Program-made: the position numbers and the translations under genes | Notes under the pieces: generated by a model | Database searches by the model: none | What the model was told of the DNA's origin: nothing | The model's input: only the letters and a program-made list of their open reading frames with translations | NCBI GenBank assembly: GCA_003150315.1 | Contig: QAML01000014.1 | Coordinates: 1 to 10,229, forward strand | From: Prevotellaceae bacterium | GTDB lineage: Bacteria > Bacteroidota > Bacteroidia > Bacteroidales > Bacteroidaceae | DNA: 10,229 bases | Direction of reading: 5' to 3' | In this document: one piece after another, positions 5,249 to 10,229 of the stretch | Layout: every line of letters begins with the position of its first letter | How positions within the stretch are numbered: position 1 is the first letter of the stretch

Positions 5249-6532
5249 CTAAAACGGCCCGACATCCCCGATTGCATCCGTTGCGGGATCGTCGTAGTCG
5301 GCTATCCGGGTCATACTTTCGTTATGTCGGAAAACTATGCTCCCCGTCGCACCTTCCCGGTTCTTGGCGATATGTAGCAGCCCGACACCCTCGGCAGAAA
5401 TGGTTCCGTATCGGCCCGCGTCTATCTCGGTCCGCCCGTACATCGCCGGACGGTCGAGAAACAGCACCATATCGGCGTCCTGCTCGATGGCGCCCGATTC
5501 CCGGAGGTCAGACAGTAGCGGTGTCTTATCCGTCCGCTCCTCAACCTTGCGCGACAACTGCGACAACAAGATAACCGGAACATCGAGTTCCTTTGCGAGC
5601 AGTTTTGCCGAACGGCTGGCGGCGGCGATCTCCCGCTCGCGGGTGCTGTTCGTGTTCCGGCTTGCCGTGTCGAGCAGTTGCAGATAGTCGATAATGACCA
5701 TCCCGCACCGTCCCCGGCGGTGCATCGCCTTGCATTGCGAGCGTATAGCCCCCATCGTGATATTGGCCCGGTCGTTGAGGTAAACCGGCAGCGCGGAAAG
5801 GTCCGCGGCGGCCTGTTCGAGTTCTCGCCAGCCGCCCGCGGCGACGCTCCCCACCCGGAACGCCTGCGAGTTCACCCCGGAATAGCCCACCAGCATACGC
5901 CCGGCCAACTGCCCGGCGGGCATCTCCAGCGAGAACACGCACGCCGAAACCCCTGCGATAGCAGCGGCACGGGCAAAATGCAACATCGTAGCACTTTTAC
6001 CGGTCCCGGGACGGCCGGCCAACACTACAAGCTGCCCGCCCCTCCAGCCGCCCGTCAGCGCGTCGAGCCGTTGTAAGCCCGTAGAGATACCGATACACTC
6101 ACCCTCCTGTCTTGCCTGCTGCCGTCGTTCCAAATCGTCGAGGGTGGCCCGCACGACATCCGACAATGGCGTGATGTCATCCGAACGCACGGCCCGGTCA
6201 GCTATCGCGGTTATTTCCGACGTAGCCCAATCTACGACACCATCCGGATCGGAGACAGCACGCGCCGAGAGTTCATAGCCGAAAAGGCACATACGGCGGC
6301 GTATTTCGGTGTTTGCGAGTTGTCGGGCGTGGTCCAGCACGTTAACGCCGGAATCTACTGCGTTGGTCAGTTCTGAAAGGTAACGCAACATTTCCCGGCC
6401 TTTCAGTTCCGGACGATCTGCGAGCGTGTAGAGGTCGATTTTGTTGCCACGCTCCAGCATTGAGAGCATCACGCCGTAGATTTTGCCGTTATTTGGGATG
6501 TGGAACGCCGAAATTTCGACGATCTCCGCCAC
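5249..6532 (-). CDS. dnaB: DnaB-family replicative helicase, main ORF (N-terminus in another frame)
   Basis: This is a hexameric RecA-fold helicase that unwinds the replication fork. Counted from the first codon of this frame (GTG at 6532), it has Walker A GRPGTGKS (173-180), Walker B with MVIIDYLQLL (D282), the SQLSR motif (324-328), SDLRESGAIEQDAD (341-354) and the arginine-finger region KNREG (390-394). The frame opens at VAEIVEISAFHIPNNGKIY, which is the middle of the DnaB N-terminal domain. The missing start (PELEKAVLGALVLESDNY) lies just upstream in the -1-related frame at 6469-6681. Joined, the protein would be about 470-477 aa, the normal DnaB length. Either the gene is frameshifted or the two frames are joined by recoding or sequence error. 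GTG at 6532 could give a helicase lacking part of the N-terminal domain. It follows the replication protein gene and is probably recruited by it. Confidence 0.9.
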   Translation of the reverse strand: MAEIVEISAFHIPNNGKIYGVMLSMLERGNKIDLYTLADRPELKGREMLRYLSELTNAVDSGVNVLDHARQLANTEIRRRMCLFGYELSARAVSDPDGVVDWATSEITAIADRAVRSDDITPLSDVVRATLDDLERRQQARQEGECIGISTGLQRLDALTGGWRGGQLVVLAGRPGTGKSATMLHFARAAAIAGVSACVFSLEMPAGQLAGRMLVGYSGVNSQAFRVGSVAAGGWRELEQAAADLSALPVYLNDRANITMGAIRSQCKAMHRRGRCGMVIIDYLQLLDTASRNTNSTREREIAAASRSAKLLAKELDVPVILLSQLSRKVEERTDKTPLLSDLRESGAIEQDADMVLFLDRPAMYGRTEIDAGRYGTISAEGVGLLHIAKNREGATGSIVFRHNESMTRIADYDDPATDAIGDVGPF

Positions 6533-6681
6533 GTCGGGTAGTTATCCGATTCAAGAACTAAAGCGCCCAAAACAGCCTTCTCGAGTTCGGGTGATTCCGG
6601 GAGCACCTCAACGGCATCCGGGCGGTTATAAGAAATTTGTTTTTCGCGTTTCATGGGTCGTTTGTTTTTGGGTTGTGGCAT
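6469..6681 (-). pseudogene. dnaB: N-terminal piece of DnaB helicase, out of frame with the rest
   Basis: Residues about 21-48 (PDAVEVLPESPELEKAVLGA, then LVLESDNY) match the DnaB N-terminal domain start, where the family has LPxSxEAExAVLGALLLD. After SDNYP the frame turns into TWRRSSKFRRS..., which is not DnaB, while the adjacent frame continues correctly with DVAEIVEISAF. One extra C in the CCC run (minus strand, 6538-6536) would join them. Start codons are possible at 6681 (MPQP) and 6654 (MKREKQ). The first overlaps the end of the upstream replication gene by 56 bases, and the second gives a more typical DnaB length. No slippery heptamer of the X-XXY-YYZ type is visible at the join. Confidence 0.8.
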
Positions 6682-7294
6682 TAAACTCGGATTTGCGGCG
6701 CATCCAATTTCGTGCGGCGGCTTTCCAGTCTTTTATCAGGTTCTTACCGGTTCGCCAGCCGTTGGCCGTAAAATGGTCGTAAAAGCATTCGGCATCCGTA
6801 TCGCTTCCGTTGATCGTCAAAAAATAATCTTTGACCATTTCGAGCGAGGGAGCAACAAACGCCCGGCGTTTAGTTGCGACTTCTCCCCCTATAACCCCCT
6901 TTTCATTAACATTAGCATTATCATTAACATTATGATTTAAGGGGTTGTTTTTGGGGTTGTCCTCTGGGGTTATCCTTTGGGGTTGTTTTCTCGCATTCTG
7001 ATTCCCTTTCGGGGCGCCTCCGTTTTTCCCGTATTCGGCACCTTTAAGGCCGTTATTTCTACACGCGTCGTAACGCCTTATCGAAGCCTCAAGCTGCGGG
7101 CGTATCAGTTTCCACGCCAAGCGACCCACGGGGGACAATCCGTCCGGATCTACGCCGAAAAATGCAAAATCCGTAATAGCTTCGTATACTGCTAACTTGT
7201 CGGCGTCCGGCATATCGCGTATGGCGTCCTTAAAACTCCAATAAAACGCAAACGTTTTACGGCTTGGATTTTCCGTGTGCTCTATCGCGGCCAT
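6626..7294 (-). CDS. Replication protein, DUF6291-like with DnaT-like tail
   Basis: Residues about 13-97 resemble the DUF6291 module of phage replication proteins: FAFYWSFKDAIRDMPDADK, AVYEAITDFAFFGVDPDGL, LAWKLIRPQLEASIRRY, then the glycine-rich NGLKGAEYGKNGGAPKGNQN. Residues 146-200 contain SLEMVKDYF, FYDHFTANGWRTGKN and IKDWKAAARNW, the C-terminal motif common to phage initiators and helicase loaders of the DnaD/DnaT type. An Asn/Pro-rich linker (about 100-135) joins them and is encoded by repeats that look like an origin. I chose the ATG at 7294 because AGGAGG lies 10 to 15 bp upstream of it; the open frame could extend to 7372 but with a poor translation. Its first 13 bases overlap the winged-helix gene and its end overlaps the helicase frame, so the module is tightly coupled. 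The likely job is origin binding and DnaB loading. Confidence 0.8.
   Translation of the reverse strand: MAAIEHTENPSRKTFAFYWSFKDAIRDMPDADKLAVYEAITDFAFFGVDPDGLSPVGRLAWKLIRPQLEASIRRYDACRNNGLKGAEYGKNGGAPKGNQNARKQPQRITPEDNPKNNPLNHNVNDNANVNEKGVIGGEVATKRRAFVAPSLEMVKDYFLTINGSDTDAECFYDHFTANGWRTGKNLIKDWKAAARNWMRRKSEFNATTQKQTTHETRKTNFL
6904..6991 (+). repeat. Candidate origin: CATTAN hexamers and GGGGTT iterons
   Basis: Within the replication protein gene, five tandem hexamers CATTAN (6904-6933) form an AT-rich block. Four units beginning GGGGTT follow at 6941, 6953, 6966 and 6979, spaced 12, 13 and 13 bp, with consensus GGGGTTRTYYTYT. Phage lambda places its O-binding iterons and an AT-rich unwinding region in the linker of gene O, and this arrangement is the same in outline. 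Coding-driven low complexity is the alternative. Confidence 0.6.
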
Positions 7295-7620
7295 CGCTGC
7301 GCCTCCTTTCCCGCATTGTCTTGTTGAATAAAGTACCGTTTGAAACGGCCGCCGTGTTCGCTGTCGCACCACACATCGGCAATCGGCACGCCTTTCGCCC
7401 GTAGGTCACGTATCGAGCTGCGAGGATCTGACAACCTCAACGCCGCGGAAATATCCGCCACCGAATGGCACCCGCCCTGCAACAGGAAATTATATACCCG
7501 TCGTTGATGATAGCCGAATGAAATTTGCACATCATTTCCGAATTGCGTATATTTGCCGGTGCCGTTATTTGCCCCTGCGCGCTCGCTCCGAGTGCCGGGG
7601 GCATTCTCTTTTTGTTTCAT
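7282..7620 (-). CDS. Winged-helix DNA-binding protein
   Basis: The 112-aa product has a polar, probably flexible N-terminus (1-35) and then a winged-helix module: SFGYHQRRVYNFLLQGGCHS (34-53), VADISAALRLSDPRSSIRDL (54-73) as the helix-turn-helix, and KGVPIADVWCDSEHGGRFKR (76-95) as the wing. This resembles small wHTH proteins found next to replication genes in Bacteroidetes phages and islands. The frame could be extended to a TTG at 7656, but ATG at 7620 has a GGAG five to eight bases upstream and leaves 10 bp after the previous stop. It overlaps the next gene by 13 bases, suggesting translational coupling. The role is probably as a regulator or accessory replication factor of the module. Confidence 0.75.
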   Translation of the reverse strand: MKQKENAPGTRSERAGANNGTGKYTQFGNDVQISFGYHQRRVYNFLLQGGCHSVADISAALRLSDPRSSIRDLRAKGVPIADVWCDSEHGGRFKRYFIQQDNAGKEAQRWPR

Positions 7621-7630
7621 ATCTCCGGAA

Positions 7631-7987
7631 CTATTTACGGTTAGCACTCTCGGCAATACGCAATGCGGCAGCGGTCCGCCTGTCCTCCGAATGGACAGTG
7701 TGCGCCTCGATCCACGTTAAAAGCTCCTTTTTCGAGAACACCGTGCGGCGTCCGAATTTCTTGTACGGAATCGTGTTTTTGTATACTTGATTGTAGAGCG
7801 TGGCCCGGGTGGTGGGTATGCCCTGCGCGGTCAGAAACCGGGCGGCATCTTCGACGTTCATGCCGTCTGTTTCGACGGGCTCGTTCTTGCGCCGGAAATC
7901 AGCGAGTTTAGGAAGAATTGCGGCCACCTCGTCGGCGACGATTTCGCGCAACTGTGCGGGAGTGGTTACGATAATTGGATCGTTCAT
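7631..7987 (-). CDS. Excisionase-like helix-turn-helix protein (HTH_17 type)
   Basis: The 118-aa product carries a MerR-like HTH_17 domain at about 43-95: MNVEDAARFLTAQGIPTTRA, TLYNQVYKNTIPYKKFGRRT, VFSKKELLTWIEAH. The pattern helix, turn, recognition helix, then K-x-G-R-R-T-x-F-x-K-x-x-L is typical of Bacteroidetes excisionase or recombination directionality factors. An acidic helical N-terminus (1-40) precedes it. It is the first gene of the leftward replication module, so excision and replication would be switched on together, as in phages and PICIs. Proteins of this type also serve as replication regulators, so calling it Xis is probable and not certain. Its control DNA is 7988-8175. Confidence 0.8.
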   Translation of the reverse strand: MNDPIIVTTPAQLREIVADEVAAILPKLADFRRKNEPVETDGMNVEDAARFLTAQGIPTTRATLYNQVYKNTIPYKKFGRRTVFSKKELLTWIEAHTVHSEDRRTAAALRIAESANRK

Positions 7988-8037
7988 ACTTTGACGCTAT
8001 TAACTGTTTGATACTATCCACTGATCGGGTTGGATAC

Positions 8038-8060
8038 TCAACGTTGATAGGGCAAAGATG
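8038..8060. promoter_or_regulatory. Possible promoter and operator of the replication module
   Basis: On the minus strand CATCTTTG (8060-8053) is one base from the TAnnTTTG -7 consensus; no TTTG lies at the -33 position. Just downstream is the perfect palindrome TCAACGTTGA (8038-8047), and GATACT occurs at 8010-8015 and 8033-8038. A regulated promoter is plausible but weakly supported. Confidence 0.4.
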
Positions 8061-8073
8061 ATAGATAATTAAT

Positions 8074-8126
8074 ATTTACGCATTTACCGGGAAAAAGCGC
8101 AAATATTGTCCGGTAAATGTGTAAAT
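8074..8126. repeat. Large inverted repeat upstream of the replication module
   Basis: Arms 8074-8090 and 8110-8126 are reverse complements at 16 of 17 positions, with a 19-nt spacer. The arms contain TTTACCGG/CCGGTAAA. No T-run follows on either strand, so a terminator is unlikely. It lies in the intergenic region between the integrase unit and the excisionase-like gene. It may be an operator for a dimeric regulator, an excision arm site or a replication site. Confidence 0.75.
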
Positions 8127-8175
8127 TATATTGGGTCAAAATGTTGGTTAGGGTTGGTTAGTGTCGCATTGTCAT

Positions 8176-8691
8176 TTACTTTTTCCGATTGGGTATATAT
8201 AACCCCGATTTGATTTTTTTTAGTTTTTCTATCGTCTTCTCTACTACAATTAATTTTCGGGGCGTTATGTAATCGCCATTAAATGCCGTATATAAAAACC
8301 CTTTAGATAACCAATCATCAATTGTTTTTCGATTACGCCCTGTTATGGCGGCAAATTCGCTTATATTAGTTGCATGAACAATCAACGGATGGGGGTCGTT
8401 GTCGCAAAATATAGTATTGAAAAGAATCATCCTATTTTGATAGCCCTTGCGCGCCGCTACTTTGTATTCATCGGCCTTGGGGCTCTCTAAAAACGTCTCT
8501 AACCGCTGTATAGAATCCGCAAACCTATGCCGTTGGCCCTTGTGTGCTCGTTTTACCCGGATATCGAGCACGGCCCAGTCATACAAATATCTGTTTATAT
8601 TAGCGTTTTTACATAGATCTGCCGCTATGCCCTTAATAGTTGACTCTGATAGGTATTCACCCCCGAATTTATCAAATTTATACCGCCCCAT
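8176..8691 (-). CDS. Hypothetical protein, 171 aa, downstream of integrase
   Basis: I do not recognise this family. The gene begins 4 bp after the integrase stop and is surely co-transcribed with it. The N-terminal two thirds are basic and helical, with aromatic patches (YLYDWAVLDIRVKRAH, 35-50). Residues about 108-135 look like a helix-turn-helix: TNISEFAAITGRNRKTIDDW followed by LSKGFLYTAF. That suggests a DNA-binding role, for example a regulator of integration or of the nearby inverted repeat at 8074-8126. The gene is visibly more A+T-rich than the integrase and replication genes, a sign of separate acquisition. Cargo such as an immunity function is another option, since this slot beside the integrase is a common cargo site in islands. 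Confidence 0.75.
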   Translation of the reverse strand: MGRYKFDKFGGEYLSESTIKGIAADLCKNANINRYLYDWAVLDIRVKRAHKGQRHRFADSIQRLETFLESPKADEYKVAARKGYQNRMILFNTIFCDNDPHPLIVHATNISEFAAITGRNRKTIDDWLSKGFLYTAFNGDYITPRKLIVVEKTIEKLKKIKSGLYIPNRKK

Positions 8692-8695
8692 AGTT

Positions 8696-9916
8696 CTAAA
8701 ATTTCGTCAATAGCTCCGCATTTTTGATCCGCTCCTCCCGTTCGAAGCTGGCGAGGTAGTTCTCCGTCGTTCTCAAATCTTGGTGTCCGAGGCTTTCCGA
8801 TATATAGGCAATATTGGTTCCTGCCCGCTTCAACACCGTGGCGAACGAATGCCGGGCCGTATAGGTCGAAATATTGCCGATCCCGAGCTGTTCGCCTACC
8901 TCCTTCATACGCTTGTTGATCGCGCGGGTTATGTATAGTGTTTTCATCTTCCGCCGCATCGCATCCTCCTGTCCGTCGAGGATCGGAAAAATAAAGTTAT
9001 CGGAACGAAAGGGGTTGCCCCAACGGTTGATTATTGCCTGCATCCGCGCCGTGACAACGACCCGGATTTCCTTGCGGGTCTTGGTCGTCCGCTCGGTCTT
9101 TTGCCGAACGAAGCATATTTCACCGTTCACGATGTCCCGATACCTCAACTTTACGAAATCGGCAACGTTGATCCCGTTGCACAAGTAGAGGAACAGCCAA
9201 TAATCGCGGTATTTGGCCGTTGCCTCGGTTCCATCCTCATAGTTGGCAATCTGCCCTATTTGCTCCAACGTAAGAGCCAATTTACGCCCTTCTCCGGCTT
9301 GTATCTCATACCGCCCCCGGCCGAATGGATATTGCGCATCCTTGATCGAGCCTAAACGTTTTGCCTCGTTAAGAATTGCCCGGAGGTGGCGCAAGTGTAT
9401 CGCAATAGTCGTTTGTGTCTTGCCCTCCTTGCGCAGAAAATCAGCATACCGCCCCAGCCACGACACGGTGACTGCCTCAAAACGGATATGTGCCCCGGCA
9501 AAGCGTTCCAAACCTTTCAGAACATTATCGTAGACAAGCATAGACCCAACACGCCCGACTTTTTTAAGTTCTTCTATTTTGGCCCGGAACATCGTATTTA
9601 CCGTATCGACCGCCGCCCCTTTCAATCGATTGTTGAGGGTGTCAAGCGAGAACCCGCCAGATGCCGCCAACTCCTCAACGGCCGCCCGCACTATTTGGTA
9701 GCTGCTTTCGATGTCCTTACGAACCGCTACGAGTGCGCGGGCCTTTGTAGTCGGCAACATCTCCCACTCCTCCGGGGTCAGGTCTTTCCCGGTCGGATAG
9801 TAATAACGGACTCGATTGTAAGTAACCCGGATTTTTACGGGACACCTCCCGGACTTTTTCGGGTGCGTAGTATCGAGCATCGGGGCCACCGTTATCCCGT
9901 CTTTTGAATAGTTCAT
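8696..9916 (-). CDS. int: Tyrosine recombinase integrase
   Basis: It catalyses integration of the element at tRNA-Arg and, with a directionality factor, excision. From the ATG at 9916 the protein is 406 aa. It has an N-terminal arm-binding-like domain (PVKIRVTYNRVRYYYPTGKD, 26-45), a SAM-like core-binding domain (about 105-205), and a catalytic domain with QKT (lysine 273), TYTARHSFAT (351-360; Arg355, His356), SLGHQDLRTTENY (375-387; His378) and the nucleophile Tyr387. The first arginine of the usual A-R-G motif is replaced in LCNGIN (245-250), a variant I associate with a subset of Bacteroidetes phage integrases. An in-frame GTG at 9946 would add ten residues but lies inside the inverted repeat, so I favour 9916. 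It is transcribed away from attR, 172 bp from it. Confidence 0.95.
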   Translation of the reverse strand: MNYSKDGITVAPMLDTTHPKKSGRCPVKIRVTYNRVRYYYPTGKDLTPEEWEMLPTTKARALVAVRKDIESSYQIVRAAVEELAASGGFSLDTLNNRLKGAAVDTVNTMFRAKIEELKKVGRVGSMLVYDNVLKGLERFAGAHIRFEAVTVSWLGRYADFLRKEGKTQTTIAIHLRHLRAILNEAKRLGSIKDAQYPFGRGRYEIQAGEGRKLALTLEQIGQIANYEDGTEATAKYRDYWLFLYLCNGINVADFVKLRYRDIVNGEICFVRQKTERTTKTRKEIRVVVTARMQAIINRWGNPFRSDNFIFPILDGQEDAMRRKMKTLYITRAINKRMKEVGEQLGIGNISTYTARHSFATVLKRAGTNIAYISESLGHQDLRTTENYLASFEREERIKNAELLTKF

Positions 9917-9960
9917 TTTGTGTATAAATTTTGATTTTCGGTACACAATTTATACACAAA
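9917..9960. repeat. Perfect 14-bp inverted repeat before the integrase start
   Basis: Arms 9917-9930 and 9947-9960 (AATTTATACACAAA and its complement) are exact, with a 16-nt spacer. The repeat directly abuts the integrase ATG, so in the mRNA it would form a stem that buries the ribosome landing site. As DNA it could be an autorepressor or arm site. The right arm plus part of the spacer (9939-9959) recurs at 239-259. Confidence 0.8.
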
Positions 9961-9983
9961 CATATGAATTAAATCCAATTTTA

Positions 9984-9991
9984 CAAAAATA
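9984..9991 (-). promoter_or_regulatory. -7 element for the integrase gene
   Basis: On the minus strand TATTTTTG fits TAnnTTTG and would start transcription near 9978, giving a leader of about 60 nt that includes the whole inverted repeat. No TTTG lies at the -33 spacing, so the promoter looks weak. Confidence 0.45.
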
Positions 9992-10007
9992 CAATGAAAT
10001 AAAATAG

Positions 10008-10019
10008 CTATATTTGCAC
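10008..10019 (+). promoter_or_regulatory. Outward -7 element copying the tRNA promoter
   Basis: CTATATTTGCAC is identical to 93-104, the -7 region of the tRNA promoter. It would read rightward through attR. No -33 TTTG is present. The match could be chance in AT-rich DNA. Confidence 0.35.
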
Positions 10020-10087
10020 CTGAAATACAAACATTTATAAAACAAAATAAAAATCGCCTAAAATCGGCAAAAACCGCCGAATTATGC

Positions 10088-10130
10088 CTACGGATCAGAA
10101 GGTTACAGGTTTGAGTCCTGTCGGTGTCAC
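10088..10130 (+). repeat. attR: 43-bp direct repeat
   Basis: It is identical to 146-188. It is the displaced 3' end of the original tRNA gene, lacking the 5' half and therefore not a functional tRNA. It marks the right end of the element. Confidence 0.93.
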
Positions 10131-10133
10131 AAG

Positions 10134-10167
10134 GAAAGAGAGTCCAAAAGGCTCTCTTTCTTGCATT
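10134..10167 (+). terminator. Host terminator of the original tRNA gene
   Basis: A 9-bp perfect stem, GAAAGAGAG with CTCTCTTTC (10134-10142 and 10152-10160), plus two inner G-C pairs past a bulged T, is followed by TTGCATTT. It lies where the native tRNA terminator would have been before the insertion. The rest of the window to 10229 shows no gene. Confidence 0.7.
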
Positions 10168-10229
10168 TAAAGAGCCGGTGAAAAATGCGGCGTACTTCTT
10201 CGAGTCTCGGTTTAGAGCGATTTCCGTAT

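Noticed and set aside
6904..6991. CRISPR array
   Set aside because: The repeats are 6 to 13 bp with no unique spacers of 30 bp or so, and they lie inside a coding frame; no cas genes are present.
10088..10130. Second tRNA gene at the right end
   Set aside because: Only the part from the anticodon loop onward is present; acceptor 5' strand and D arm are missing, so it is attR.

Overview
The window looks like a complete small integrative element of about 9.9 kb sitting in the 3' end of a tRNA-Arg(ACG) gene on a Bacteroidetes chromosome. The host assignment rests on several promoters of the Bacteroidetes form (TTTG, about 20 bp, TAnnTTTG) and on the look of the integrase, replication proteins and ORF6N protein. 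A Bacteroidales host, perhaps Rikenellaceae/Alistipes-like, is a guess from composition and protein style. A 43-bp perfect direct repeat (146-188 and 10088-10130) made of the 3' part of the tRNA marks attL and attR. Bases 1-145 and 10131-10229 are therefore host flank.

Left arm (189-2005): the element brings its own rho-independent terminator just after the rebuilt tRNA. Next comes a leftward cargo operon of four small genes of unknown function (81, 31, 152 and 139 aa), with a consensus promoter at 1866-1897 and an intrinsic terminator at 373-401. A divergent regulatory region (1832-2005) separates it from a rightward XRE-type repressor-like gene with a C-terminal CPHC knuckle.

Centre-left (2252-3567): a yefM-yoeB type II toxin-antitoxin pair with a consensus promoter overlapped by three GTAC-centred sites exactly 12 bp apart. 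An ORF6N-domain gene follows 18 bp behind the toxin, then a GC-rich hairpin.

Centre (3568-4793): about 1.2 kb with no convincing gene. It carries an imperfect 54-bp direct repeat with a third partial copy, several inverted repeats, and a short GCGATTT-type motif also present in the host flanks.

Right half (4794-8175, all leftward): a replication module. In order of transcription it has an excisionase-like helix-turn-helix protein, a winged-helix protein, a DUF6291-like replication protein with a DnaT-like tail, a DnaB-family helicase and a short sigma-region-2-like protein. The helicase appears split by a one-base frameshift. The repeat-rich linker of the replication protein gene (four GGGGTT units beside five CATTAN hexamers) resembles the phage lambda O/ori arrangement and is a candidate origin. 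A 17-bp-arm inverted repeat (8074-8126) lies upstream of the module.

Right end (8176-10087): a tyrosine integrase next to attR, followed 4 bp later by an AT-rich gene of unknown function. The integrase start is preceded by a perfect 14-bp inverted repeat, one arm of which recurs near attL.

There are no capsid, portal, terminase, relaxase or conjugation genes. An integrating and apparently replicating island without transfer genes fits a phage satellite (PICI-like) or a small replication-competent genomic island. That reading is inference.
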